This document shows positions 34,655-42,835 of a DNA stretch of 64,000 bases, piece after piece (positions within the stretch are counted from its first letter, which is position 1; each line of letters starts with the position of its first letter). Origin of the DNA: Methanooceanicella nereidis. GTDB lineage: Archaea > Halobacteriota > Methanocellia > Methanocellales > Methanocellaceae. The DNA is taken from positions 1 through 64,000 of the forward strand of contig NZ_PGCK01000012.1 in the NCBI RefSeq assembly GCF_021023085.1. Reading direction: 5' to 3'. The position numbers and the translations under genes were made by a program. The notes below the pieces were generated by a model that was given only the letters and a program-made list of their open reading frames with translations, was not told where the DNA came from and ran no database searches.

Positions 34655-35638
34655 ATGAGCATAAAGTATCAGGCCGGATCGAAAATACAGGCGGTGATAG
34701 ACGCTTTAAAGAAGGAGTATCCTGAAGCGGCGATACAGACACTTAGCCATGACTTCGATTCGTATGACATGATACTTGAGCATGACTCAATGGTGCTCAT
34801 CATCGGCATCAAACTGACGAGAGCGACCTCTAAGACCGTGTTTAAGCTATTACTATATGCAAAGGCTGTCGCTCAAAGATACTCGGGGAAAAAGGTAGTC
34901 ATCAAGCTTTACGCTCCTTCAATATTGCCTGAAGCAGAAACTGCATTAAGGAAGTCAGGCGGGATCTTTCAGAAACTGGGCACTGTGAAGCCTAGAGGCA
35001 AGGCTTCAGATACGGTCAAGATATGCTCTCCCGGATCATGGAAAGTAGTATGCTATTTTATTAAGAACGAAGAGTCCACCATGAACCAGGCATCGGTGAA
35101 TACGGGCGTATCGTACCCATGGGCTCGTGCAGTCATAAAAAAACTGATTGAGCTGGGAGCTTTTGAAGAGAAGGGGAAAAAAGTAAGGCTTGCAAACATC
35201 GATGAGCTTTTTAAGGCCGTCGCATGGGAAAGGCCGATAAGCAGCCTTAAAGGTGTTGAGTTCAAAAGCGCGTTCCATGATGAGCAGGAAGCGCTACGTG
35301 AAATATTTTGCAATATAGAGGGCATAATCCCGCGTTCGGCATGCGCCCTGTATACCGCGGCCGACCTGTATCTCGAGGGCAGGGCAAGCGGAGGGTGCGT
35401 TCAGATGTATGCCGACGAAAATTCCGCCCTTGTCATAAAAAGCATGCTGGGAGAAGGGGACGGCGTCATATTTCAGATATATTATCCTGACCGAGACTTC
35501 GGGGATGAACTTTATTCAATAGACGATATACATGTGGTATCTATGGAGCAGACTATACTAGACCTCGCAGGTCTGGGCATAGCCGGCTCTGATGCTGCAA
35601 AGGTGATGGCCAGGCAATATCGTAATGCCAGCGAATAA
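34655..35638 (+). CDS. AbiEi-like / winged-helix protein, unknown
   Basis: A 327-aa protein. The N-terminal 110 residues look like a small alpha-beta domain, possibly nuclease-like (DSMVLIIGIKLTRATSKTVF, then KVVIKLYAPSILPEAETAL). Residues about 125-190 hold a winged-helix pattern (KVVCYFIKNEESTMNQASVN, then SYPWARAVIKKLIELGAFEE). The C-terminal part ends SMEQTILDLAGLGIAGSDAAKVM, which recalls the tail of type IV antitoxins of the AbiEi kind. No AbiEii-type nucleotidyltransferase toxin is next to it. TATA-like TTATTTATAT near 34620 lies about 30 bp upstream, so the mRNA may be leaderless. Assignment is by pattern only. Confidence 0.55.
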   Translation: MSIKYQAGSKIQAVIDALKKEYPEAAIQTLSHDFDSYDMILEHDSMVLIIGIKLTRATSKTVFKLLLYAKAVAQRYSGKKVVIKLYAPSILPEAETALRKSGGIFQKLGTVKPRGKASDTVKICSPGSWKVVCYFIKNEESTMNQASVNTGVSYPWARAVIKKLIELGAFEEKGKKVRLANIDELFKAVAWERPISSLKGVEFKSAFHDEQEALREIFCNIEGIIPRSACALYTAADLYLEGRASGGCVQMYADENSALVIKSMLGEGDGVIFQIYYPDRDFGDELYSIDDIHVVSMEQTILDLAGLGIAGSDAAKVMARQYRNASE

Positions 35639-35653
35639 AGAATAAAAAAGAGT

Positions 35654-35857
35654 TTAAAACTTAAGCTTTTTAAACTCTTCAATGTCGTATGCGAGCCTGC
35701 CCAGTTCTTCGTCCGTGATCTCCACACGGTTCTTTATAACTCTAAGTTCTGCGTTGAGCTGCTTTATTCTTGCATACATGATGTACATTATGATAAAGCA
35801 TATAACAAAACCAACCGATAGCAGCCCTATGATCAATTCCAGGAACATCTCGTTCAT
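35654..35857 (-). CDS. Small membrane/coiled-coil protein at the end of the MinD operon
   Basis: A 67-aa protein with one N-terminal membrane helix (about 5-27, FLELIIGLLSVGFVICFIIM) followed by a charged, probably coiled-coil tail (ARIKQLNAELRVIKNRVEIT and following). It starts two bases after the MinD stop, so it is almost certainly translated with it. The layout (helix plus coiled coil) suits a membrane anchor or partner for MinD or the roadblock proteins; this is inference. It is the last gene of the minus-strand hydrogenase-roadblock-MinD cluster. Confidence 0.75.
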   Translation of the reverse strand: MNEMFLELIIGLLSVGFVICFIIMYIMYARIKQLNAELRVIKNRVEITDEELGRLAYDIEEFKKLKF

Positions 35858-35859
35858 TA

Positions 35860-36648
35860 TTAAATCCCTCCGAATAACGATCTCGCAAGCCTGTCAATGA
35901 AGCCTTCTTTCTTAGCTGTGCTCGATTCTTCGAGCGACACCTTGGATCCGGTGAGCTTTGCCGCAAGCCTCTTATATGCCAGGGATGCCGGGCTGTCCGG
36001 ATATTTTATTACGACAGGGGTCTTGAACGCTGCCGCTCTTCTGACATGAGCGTCGTCCGGCACTACCTCCAGCACCTTCACGCCCATGATATCACCGATC
36101 TTCTGGCTTGTAAGTTCCGTTTTTTCAGCAGATGCCCTGTTAAGAACGATGCCTCCGACCGTGCCGCCCACCATTTCGGTAAGCACTTTAGTCTTAACCG
36201 CATCGGCCATTGAAGAAAGCTCAGGGTTCACTACCAGTAGCACCTCATCAGCGATCGCCAGCGGGATCACCCCATCCTTACTTATACCTGCCGGCGCATC
36301 GATGAGTATAAAATCAGCTCCCGAGACCAGTTTGCTCATTACGAACTGAAGCCTGTCAGGGTCGGCGTTCTGGAATCCCTGGAGCGATATGCCGCTCGGC
36401 ACGACCTTCAATCCTGTCGGGAGTTCATATATGGCCTGGGAAATATCTGCTTTTCCAGCGAGGACTTCGTGCAGGGTTATCTTACTCCTTTCAAGTCCTA
36501 GTACCAATCCCAGGTTTGCCATTCCGATATCCGCATCTAATATTATGGTCCTATTTCCTAAAAGCGCCAGCGAGGTACCCAGGTTGACCGTCGTCATCGT
36601 CTTACCTGTGCCACCTTTACCGGAGGCGATAGTATATACCTTTGTCAT
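35860..36648 (-). CDS. minD: MinD/ParA-family ATPase with C-terminal membrane-targeting helix
   Basis: A 262-aa deviant Walker ATPase. Residues near 8-16 form KGGTGKT (deviant Walker A), IILDADIGMANLGLVLG follows, and FILIDAPAGIS is Walker B. The C-terminus, KKEGFIDRLARSLFGGI, is an amphipathic helix closely like the membrane-targeting sequence of bacterial MinD. So ATP-dependent membrane cycling is likely. I chose ATG 36648 because AGGGTGA lies five bases upstream; an upstream GTG (36657) would add three residues. It lies in one operon with roadblock proteins and a [NiFe] hydrogenase, pointing to spatial organisation of that set instead of a classical division role. Confidence 0.9.
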   Translation of the reverse strand: MTKVYTIASGKGGTGKTMTTVNLGTSLALLGNRTIILDADIGMANLGLVLGLERSKITLHEVLAGKADISQAIYELPTGLKVVPSGISLQGFQNADPDRLQFVMSKLVSGADFILIDAPAGISKDGVIPLAIADEVLLVVNPELSSMADAVKTKVLTEMVGGTVGGIVLNRASAEKTELTSQKIGDIMGVKVLEVVPDDAHVRRAAAFKTPVVIKYPDSPASLAYKRLAAKLTGSKVSLEESSTAKKEGFIDRLARSLFGGI

Positions 36649-36705
36649 TCCATTCACCCTTTTATGTTCTTATAACCCCACCACGAAATAAATGATCATG
36701 ATTAA

Positions 36706-37578
36706 TTACTTGCTTAGCAGCGCGAGATTTATCATACTTTTAATCTCATGACGCCCATACCTTATATCTTTATTTTTCAATGACTCTATAAATGACCCTA
36801 TCTGGTCTTCTGACGGATAGTCATATTTTTCGAGGAATCTTTCTATCTCCTCAAGGACTTTTTCTCTATCCTTTCTCTTTCTGTCCTCAATCCCTAAATA
36901 TATTTTTTCTAATACAGTATTCTCTTCGAAACAATATCCCTTATTCTTCAAATACCTTGTGAAGTCCATAATATCCAGGCTTGAGGGTTCATTCTGCCGT
37001 TTTATGAAATCGCTTATCTCCATGTCCAGCGTAAGTTCGGCTTTCGGTGCTTCAGGTAGGGGGCTTGCTTCACTTACCGGGATCAAATTTGCCGGCGGCT
37101 CAATATTTACACTGGGCGTCGTATGGGTCACTACGGTCTGCGGTTCATTTTCCTGCGACCTTTCAGGACCCATTTTTCCCATGGCCATACGTATCTTACG
37201 GGCCTCTGTTATGAGGCTCATGATCTCGTCCCCATCCGTTTGCAGGATCCTGGCGAACTTTTCGATGTTAACATCATCAGAGATGTCGGAGGGAATAGAT
37301 GCAGCCTCACTGACGATGCTCATCATATCGTCCATATCTTTCTCCTGCACAATATTGTTTTCATATTTTTCAGATGCTATGCTGAATATTGATGAAGCTT
37401 GATCTTTATCGAATATTTCGTGAAGGAGATCATTTATATTGGCCATATCCGGCTCACCTTCACGGGATATCATCTCAAGGACCCTGCTTTCCCCTCCGGC
37501 ACTCAGATACCGGTTCAATCCGTCCTCCTTTGCGACATCCTTTACCGTTTCCTTCAGTATGACCTCGAAGTTTTTCAA
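36706..37578 (-). CDS. Helical protein of unknown function in the roadblock/MinD cluster
   Basis: A 290-aa hydrophilic, mostly helical protein with a TTG start preceded by GGGGGGT six bases upstream. The N-terminal 140 residues are acidic and helical. A Pro-rich linker (about 145-180, SVNIEPPANLIPVSEASPLP) separates them from a C-terminal helical domain (about 185-290) with repeated YLKNKGYCFEENTVLEKIYL-type and SFIESLKNKDIRYGRHEIKS segments that look like two copies of a 45-residue helical repeat. I do not recognise a family. Its place between the domain proteins and MinD suggests an adaptor. Confidence 0.7.
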   Translation of the reverse strand: MKNFEVILKETVKDVAKEDGLNRYLSAGGESRVLEMISREGEPDMANINDLLHEIFDKDQASSIFSIASEKYENNIVQEKDMDDMMSIVSEAASIPSDISDDVNIEKFARILQTDGDEIMSLITEARKIRMAMGKMGPERSQENEPQTVVTHTTPSVNIEPPANLIPVSEASPLPEAPKAELTLDMEISDFIKRQNEPSSLDIMDFTRYLKNKGYCFEENTVLEKIYLGIEDRKRKDREKVLEEIERFLEKYDYPSEDQIGSFIESLKNKDIRYGRHEIKSMINLALLSK

Positions 37579-37590
37579 TACTATACCCCC

Positions 37591-38625
37591 CTAATGCTTC
37601 TTTTTCCCGCCGTTGATCAGAAGATGCGTCAGTTCCAGCTTTTTTAAGATCTCGTCCACACTGTTGGCGAAATCTTTCTCTACCCTTTTTACCAGCGCAA
37701 CATCGTCATCATAAGTATCGATCTCTATATCGTCCTCGACCACCTTTCTTTCTAATTCCGCGTTTTCCAGTATGGCTTTTGCAGATACGCCTATTGTACG
37801 CCGGCCTTCCGACGCCATGTTATACATGGTTTGCTGTGTCGCCTTATTTTCCGGCACCTGTCCGGAACCTATCAGAATGTCCGGGTACATTCTTAAAACC
37901 GAGTTAATGACATGTTCTTCAATGCGATAGATCTCAAGATCTCCGCCAGCATCGATTATCCGGTCGAATAGCTCACGTCCCCTGTGATGCTCTGAATAAG
38001 CCGCCTCCACATTGCCATTTAATAATATTATATGATATTCCTTGTATCCAGCCCCGTTTTTCTCGAAAAATATGATATGTCCGGCATCTATCCGCCTTTC
38101 ATCCAGATATGACCGCAAGCTCGGTACGCTCTCGGCCTTGATGAACTGGCCCCTTATTTCCGGCATCCCCGCCCTCTTGCCGGGGACTGCCTGTGTATTT
38201 GTTTTTACGGCTTCCTGTCTCTGGTTTTTTACCGCCGGCATCCCATCTCTGGAAATCTCCGTCTTTTGGGATGCAGCCGGCTGGCTCGTTTTTACCGGTA
38301 TCCTGAACTCTTTGCAGGCGTCATTCATGAGCTGGATCTGGCTCTGGTTAAGGCTGCAAAGCTCGATAATAGCGTCTTCGTTCTCCGTGATCTTCGATGT
38401 GAACTCAAGTTCAGGGTCAGGAAGCTCTTTCTTGCCATTGGATCCCATGGATATTACGGGTTTTCCGGAATCGTATACGACCACCCCTTCGAGAATCTCG
38501 CCGGAACCGATGATAGATACCCTGAGGTACCCGTTGAACTTCTCAACGAGAAATGACTCGTTGATATCTTTCAGGGATCTTGGTCCCTTTTCACTATTTA
38601 CCAGTGTTCCACGAGGCAGCCACAT
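37591..38625 (-). CDS. Two-domain archaeal protein (DUF2226-like repeats)
   Basis: A 344-aa protein. The first domain (about 1-115) begins MWLPRGTLVNSEKGPRSLKD and has GEILEGVVVYDSGKPVISMG. After a Lys/Gln-rich linker (about 120-175) a second domain (about 180-280) runs RGQFIKAESVPSLRSYLDER to RMYPDILIG. The same pattern (short beta start, gain-of-glycine strand, and a final R-x-YP-x-x-LI) appears in the N-terminus of the next upstream protein (RTYPESLIK), so the set shares one domain, which I believe matches archaeal DUF2226-type proteins. The C-terminal 60 residues are helical and charged. Function unknown; starts six bases after its neighbour. Confidence 0.7.
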   Translation of the reverse strand: MWLPRGTLVNSEKGPRSLKDINESFLVEKFNGYLRVSIIGSGEILEGVVVYDSGKPVISMGSNGKKELPDPELEFTSKITENEDAIIELCSLNQSQIQLMNDACKEFRIPVKTSQPAASQKTEISRDGMPAVKNQRQEAVKTNTQAVPGKRAGMPEIRGQFIKAESVPSLRSYLDERRIDAGHIIFFEKNGAGYKEYHIILLNGNVEAAYSEHHRGRELFDRIIDAGGDLEIYRIEEHVINSVLRMYPDILIGSGQVPENKATQQTMYNMASEGRRTIGVSAKAILENAELERKVVEDDIEIDTYDDDVALVKRVEKDFANSVDEILKKLELTHLLINGGKKKH

Positions 38626-38631
38626 ACTGTA

Positions 38632-39366
38632 TTACACATCTTTTACGTTCATCTGGGCGTTTTTGATCATAAGCCTGACAAGACCCAGGTTAACGTCCTT
38701 GCCGGCAAGGACGCACAGGAACATATCGCTTATAGGGGCGATTACCACCTTATACTGGGGTGTCTCCAGTATTATCTGATCGGTCTTTCCGAGCTGTAGC
38801 TCCTCAGTGATCTTCATTCCGGCACGCACCATGTCTTCGGTCGCTACGGCTATATGCTCAAAGTCTACGTGGCTTCCATTTTGAAATATCGGAAATCCGT
38901 CGGCCACGAGTGCTGTGGCCGTGACTCCCGGCGCTGAGGAGATATTCGATAACAGCATATCGAAAAGGCCTTCTCCTTTGGCCGAACTCGATTCCCTGGA
39001 CTCTTCCTCCATTATCGACCTTAGTTCCTCGGTCTTTTTCTGGATATCGCTTTTTATCAGAGATTCCGGATAAGTCCTGACGATAAGGTCCACTTCGACA
39101 TCGTTGCAGGAATATATCTCCGAGACAGTGTCGGTCAGCGTCATCATTCGCTCAAGAGCGTTCATCTGGTATAGCTTGATGTTCTGTACGGAGTATGCAG
39201 ATGCCGTTATGTTACCGTCTTCCAGAAGTATGAAACCATCGGACATCCTTGTGCCCTCGGCTTTATACACTTTGATGAAGCCTTTGAAGTCCCGGGAGTA
39301 TTCTCTGATCACCTCCGGGACTGGCTTTTTCGATTCCGCTATAAAATTACCATTCGGAAGCTTCAA
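38632..39366 (-). CDS. DUF2226-like domain fused to roadblock/LC7 domain
   Basis: A 244-aa protein. The N-terminal domain (about 1-105, starting MKLPNGNFIAESKKPVPEVI and ending RTYPESLIK) is the one repeated in the 37591 protein. After a short acidic linker, residues about 132-235 form a roadblock/LC7 fold (SNISSAPGVTATALVADGFP, then AVATEDMVRAGMKITEELQL). Roadblock proteins bind small GTPases as regulators (MglB in bacterial polarity, Ragulator in eukaryotes) or dimerise with each other. No MglA-like GTPase gene is in the window. The start is TTG 39366 with AAAGGAT just before it. Confidence 0.78.
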   Translation of the reverse strand: MKLPNGNFIAESKKPVPEVIREYSRDFKGFIKVYKAEGTRMSDGFILLEDGNITASAYSVQNIKLYQMNALERMMTLTDTVSEIYSCNDVEVDLIVRTYPESLIKSDIQKKTEELRSIMEEESRESSSAKGEGLFDMLLSNISSAPGVTATALVADGFPIFQNGSHVDFEHIAVATEDMVRAGMKITEELQLGKTDQIILETPQYKVVIAPISDMFLCVLAGKDVNLGLVRLMIKNAQMNVKDV

Positions 39367-39391
39367 ATCCTTTACATCCTTGTTTTTTTAA

Positions 39392-39739
39392 TTAAAGGGC
39401 CGCTGTTATCCTATCCTTGTTCTTCTTGACCTCGTATCTGATCCTGCCCAGGTTCGCCCCGGGCTCCGCTACTATGGCCAGGATCTCGTTTTCGGTGACG
39501 AGAGATAACATTATGGGTCCGTTTTGAAGCTCTACAAGCACCTGCTCGAAGTTGCCCTTTCCAAGCTCTATGCCCATTGCTTCGGACGTACCGACACTGG
39601 TTGAAGCCATAGCCCCAAGCGCGTCCACGTCCATGGTTATGTTTGAAACGTGCTCTATTATGAACCCGTCACGCCCCAGGATCGCTGCGGCGCTTACACC
39701 CTCGACCTTGATCAGGTCGCCTAAGATCCTCTTTAACAT
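39392..39739 (-). CDS. Roadblock/LC7 (MglB-like) protein
   Basis: A 115-aa single roadblock/LC7 domain covering the whole protein: ILGDLIKVEGVSAAAILGRD, then DALGAMASTSVGTSEAMGIE, then EILAIVAEPGANLGRIRYEV. That is the five-strand, two-helix pattern of MglB-like proteins. Its ATG overlaps the 3' end of the hydrogenase large-subunit gene by seven bases, which ties the roadblock proteins to the hydrogenase in one transcription unit and probably in translation. It could form homodimers or pair with the roadblock domain of the next protein. Role in regulating or positioning the hydrogenase is a hypothesis. Confidence 0.88.
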   Translation of the reverse strand: MLKRILGDLIKVEGVSAAAILGRDGFIIEHVSNITMDVDALGAMASTSVGTSEAMGIELGKGNFEQVLVELQNGPIMLSLVTENEILAIVAEPGANLGRIRYEVKKNKDRITAAL

Positions 39740-41142
39740 CTTTTAACCTCACGAATGACATTACCCTCATTATCTACTACTCTCAACATAATAGGCATTC
39801 TGCCTATGGCATGAGTGGCACAGGATACGCACGGGTCATATGCCCTGACTACCATCTCTATCCTGTTCAGGACACCCTCGCTGACATCCTCTCCGTGTAT
39901 AAGTTTCCTGGCCGCCTGAAGCACACCTTTGTCTATCGCATCGTTATTATGTCCTGTGGCGACTATAAGGTTAGCCTTTGTGATGAATCCCTGGTCGTTC
40001 ACTGTGTAATCATGTATGAGCGTGCCTCTCGGCGCCTCGACGACTCCCACGGCTTTAGTGTTCTTTACTGCGCCCGTCGCATTCCTGATGTTCTTTTCGC
40101 AGACTGACGAGTCTGCCAGTATCGACAGGGCTTTCTCGCTTATGGCCATGTACTCTATCACCCTCGCGAGATGATAAAGGAAAGGCTGCTGTGCTATGCG
40201 GCCGAACTTTGCCCTGAACTCGCCCAGCATCCTGTCAGCTTCGGGCGTGCCCATGGAATCCACCACGTTGATGCGCGCAAGCGGACCGACCCTGTAAAAC
40301 CCGCTTCCTTTCTTAAGCGACGTAAACTTCATGTACGAGTACGGCTCAGCTCTTTCCACGATATAGCTCGCATAGTCCTTTCCGGGGAACTCGCAGAGCT
40401 GAGCGCCGTCCGCGCCTACCGCCCTTATGTTCCCGTCATACGGGTCAAATTTCCCGTCTTTGGTCAGGCCTATAAAGTCGGATTGCACTATTCCGACATT
40501 ATTGACCAAATCGGAGTACTCTTCAAACTTCGGCAGAACGAAATCCCAGCTCGCTTTAGCGATCTCCACCGAACGCTTTGCAAAGCCTTCCAGCTCGTTC
40601 TTCTTTTCGGGAGATATTGTGAATGACATACCTCCGGGCACGGCAGATACCGGATGGATGGCCTTCCCTCCGACGTCTTCTGTGATCCGCTGCCCTATCT
40701 TGCGCGCCTCTATCGCCATCTTTGCCAGGTCCCGGTTAGCTTTTACCAGGCCTGCGACGTTCCTTAGCGCCGGGTTTGAGTCCGGCCCAAGGATGAAGTC
40801 GGGCATTCCCAGGTAAAACAGGTGCAGGGAATGGGAGCTGATGAGCTGTCCTGCCAGCAGGAGCTCTCTTAGCTTGTGGGCGGTCGCAGTTATCTGGGCC
40901 CCGTATATCTCGTCGACCGCCTTCGCGGAAGCGAGATGGTGGGCCGTCGGACAAATGCCGCAAATGCGGGGCGTTATCCTCGGGGCTTCTTCCACGGCAG
41001 CGCCTTCAAGGAACTTTTCAAAGCCCCTGAGCTCCGTAGCATGGAAATGGGCTCCGGACACCTCCCCTTTGTCGTCCAGGTTTACGGTGACGCTGGCGTG
41101 GCCCTCTATTCTGGTGATAGGTGAGATAGTTAGCTTCTTCAT
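39733..41142 (-). CDS. [NiFe] hydrogenase large subunit, group 3 (Mvh/F420-nonreducing-like)
   Basis: The 469-aa catalytic subunit. The first Ni-Fe ligand motif is RICGICP near residue 60 and the second is DPCVSCATH near 437-445, so all four active-site Cys residues are present. A 26-residue tail after the His suggests maturation by a hydrogenase endopeptidase. The start MKKLTISPITRIEGHASVTV is classical. Resembles MvhA/F420-nonreducing and related cytoplasmic group 3 enzymes. No MvhD-like gene is nearby; instead a ferredoxin and a V4R-like protein precede it. ATG overlaps the small-subunit stop (ATGA). Confidence 0.92.
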   Translation of the reverse strand: MKKLTISPITRIEGHASVTVNLDDKGEVSGAHFHATELRGFEKFLEGAAVEEAPRITPRICGICPTAHHLASAKAVDEIYGAQITATAHKLRELLLAGQLISSHSLHLFYLGMPDFILGPDSNPALRNVAGLVKANRDLAKMAIEARKIGQRITEDVGGKAIHPVSAVPGGMSFTISPEKKNELEGFAKRSVEIAKASWDFVLPKFEEYSDLVNNVGIVQSDFIGLTKDGKFDPYDGNIRAVGADGAQLCEFPGKDYASYIVERAEPYSYMKFTSLKKGSGFYRVGPLARINVVDSMGTPEADRMLGEFRAKFGRIAQQPFLYHLARVIEYMAISEKALSILADSSVCEKNIRNATGAVKNTKAVGVVEAPRGTLIHDYTVNDQGFITKANLIVATGHNNDAIDKGVLQAARKLIHGEDVSEGVLNRIEMVVRAYDPCVSCATHAIGRMPIMLRVVDNEGNVIREVKRC

Positions 41143-42056
41143 AGGTGTCTCTCCTTGATGATGTCTGGTATCTTCGAGACTGACTTGTTCTCCATTATCT
41201 TGCTTCCCATGACGAACGGGTAAATGGTGTGCGGCACATCATAGATCTCTTTCTCGATCTCTTTCTGCGGCAGCTCTGTCAGGTGCTGTATCCTCATGAC
41301 CAGTATATTATACAGGTCTCTGCAGGGCTCTCTCAACACGTCGAGGGACGGCCCGCCGCATCCATGGCACGGTATCCCGTGCTCTGTGCAGACTGCGCCA
41401 CATCTTCCGAACGTCACCGAGCCCAGGCATAAGTAGCCCTGGCCAAGGAGACACTTACCTTCTTCGGGGATGCCTTCGTTCCTTCTTTTGACCTTCCAGT
41501 CCTTTACCTGTCCCATGGTCCTCTTGCATTCCGAACATACGGATTTTTTGGACAGTTCGGGCACGTTCCCGTCCAGCAGCGGGAGCAGTATCTTTCTTAA
41601 AAAGACTTCCTTTGGCGGGCATCCTGTGATATAATAATCGACCTTTATTATGTCGCCTACCGCATACCCTCTGTAGAGCAGGTCAGGCACGTCCTCTTTC
41701 GGTATCTCTTTCTTGGCAAGCGCGGGGTCCGTAAAGACTCCTTCAAGGATCTCGTTCCTGCTGTGTATGATCGAAAGGCCGGATATTCCTCCGAAACAGG
41801 CGCAAGTACCGTAGGCAATGACTATCTTCGCTCGCTGCCTGAGCTTTTTGACCCTTTCCATGTTCTCCTTGTTGCGTATGGCCCCGCCGATGATCGCGAC
41901 GTCGATCTCCTCGGGCGGCTCTTTTACGTCCATCAGAATGGGCGAGTATACCAGTTCTACCTTATCCAGAAGCTCGAGAATGTCCTCGTGAAGGTCCAGG
42001 ATCGACATATGGCATCCGGCACATGATGCCAGTGGTTCCGTTGCTAGCTTTAACAT
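41139..42056 (-). CDS. [NiFe] hydrogenase small subunit, group 3
   Basis: The 305-aa electron-transfer subunit partnering the large subunit at 39733. The proximal cluster ligands are in CAGCHMSILD (near residue 12), GTCACFGG and ITGCPP. More Cys residues occur in CSECKRTMG and in the C-terminal stretch CLGSVTFGRCGAVC, then PCHGCGGP, consistent with further [4Fe-4S] clusters as in MvhG-type subunits. It follows the V4R-like gene after a six-base gap and overlaps the large subunit by four. Electron partner is probably the ferredoxin encoded at 42590. Confidence 0.9.
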   Translation of the reverse strand: MLKLATEPLASCAGCHMSILDLHEDILELLDKVELVYSPILMDVKEPPEEIDVAIIGGAIRNKENMERVKKLRQRAKIVIAYGTCACFGGISGLSIIHSRNEILEGVFTDPALAKKEIPKEDVPDLLYRGYAVGDIIKVDYYITGCPPKEVFLRKILLPLLDGNVPELSKKSVCSECKRTMGQVKDWKVKRRNEGIPEEGKCLLGQGYLCLGSVTFGRCGAVCTEHGIPCHGCGGPSLDVLREPCRDLYNILVMRIQHLTELPQKEIEKEIYDVPHTIYPFVMGSKIMENKSVSKIPDIIKERHL

Positions 42057-42062
42057 CCCGCC

Positions 42063-42590
42063 TCACCTCAATATCAGCTTCTTCAGGCATGTGTTAGGAC
42101 CGACATGGACGATCTCTAATTTGCCTCTTTTTCCAGTTATCTCCTCAACGGCCCCGACCATGTAGCCATATAGGCTCTGGCACAGGGGTCCTTTTTGCGG
42201 CATGCCCTCTCTGCGGAGGGTCTGCCTTACCAGGCAATCCCTGAACACAAGATAAATGAAAGTCTCGCCATTTTCCGTAATGATGTAGCTGTCCTTATCT
42301 TTGGGCTTCCAGAGCTCGAAATTATATTGCCTTCCGAGGATGTCGGATAGCTCCTTCAGGGCTTTCTCCACATTGTCAGTCTTGGGGAAGTATTTAGCAG
42401 TCTCATGACCCATCTTCATTCCTGCCCTGTACACTACGGCGTTAGCGCCGCCCCTGGCGATCTCTTCCAGCGACCTTATGATGGTCGCGTTCAAGACCAT
42501 GATGCCGTGCAAAGCTTCCTCATAGTCCATGATGTTGCCTTCACAGTGCAAAGGCAGCTCTTCCGGCTTTACGACAGATGCCTGGGACAT
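42063..42590 (-). CDS. V4R-like (4-vinyl reductase domain) protein in the hydrogenase operon
   Basis: A 175-aa protein whose C-terminal half fits the V4R domain, a small-ligand sensor/carrier module: RDCLVRQTLRREGMPQKGPL, then CQSLYGYMVGAVEEITGKRG, with a last Cys in GPNTCLKK. It has three conserved-looking Cys residues. ATG 42590 is chosen because AAGGAGGT lies seven bases upstream, one of the strongest ribosome sites in the window. It overlaps the ferredoxin stop by one base. V4R proteins accompany some hydrogenases and metabolic regulators; here it may sense a hydrophobic ligand or take part in assembly. Function not known. Confidence 0.75.
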   Translation of the reverse strand: MSQASVVKPEELPLHCEGNIMDYEEALHGIMVLNATIIRSLEEIARGGANAVVYRAGMKMGHETAKYFPKTDNVEKALKELSDILGRQYNFELWKPKDKDSYIITENGETFIYLVFRDCLVRQTLRREGMPQKGPLCQSLYGYMVGAVEEITGKRGKLEIVHVGPNTCLKKLILR

Positions 42591-42835
42591 TATATGAACC
42601 TCCTTAACATTGAGCATACTTCCAGGTCGACGTAAAGTCTCCTCGATAAGTAGATATCTCTATGCTCGATCGCGTTTGACGGACAGATCTCATGACATGA
42701 TAGGCAGGCCATACAATCCTCCGGATTTATAACAGTTGATACGCCGTCCTTAAGCTCATAGACTTTCATAGGACAGTCATGGACGCATAGCCCGCAGCCT
42801 ATGCAAACCTCTTTATCTATTAATATATTTACCAT
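42590..42835 (-). CDS. 2[4Fe-4S] ferredoxin
   Basis: An 81-aa ferredoxin with two cluster motifs: CIGCGLCVHDCP (residues about 10-21) and CMACLSCHEICP (about 41-52). The C-terminal 25 residues are an extension. ATG 42835 has GAGGT eight bases upstream; a TTG at 42850 would add five residues. It begins the minus-strand hydrogenase-roadblock-MinD operon and is the likely electron carrier for the hydrogenase. Divergent from the group 4 hydrogenase operon. Confidence 0.9.
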   Translation of the reverse strand: MVNILIDKEVCIGCGLCVHDCPMKVYELKDGVSTVINPEDCMACLSCHEICPSNAIEHRDIYLSRRLYVDLEVCSMLRRFI

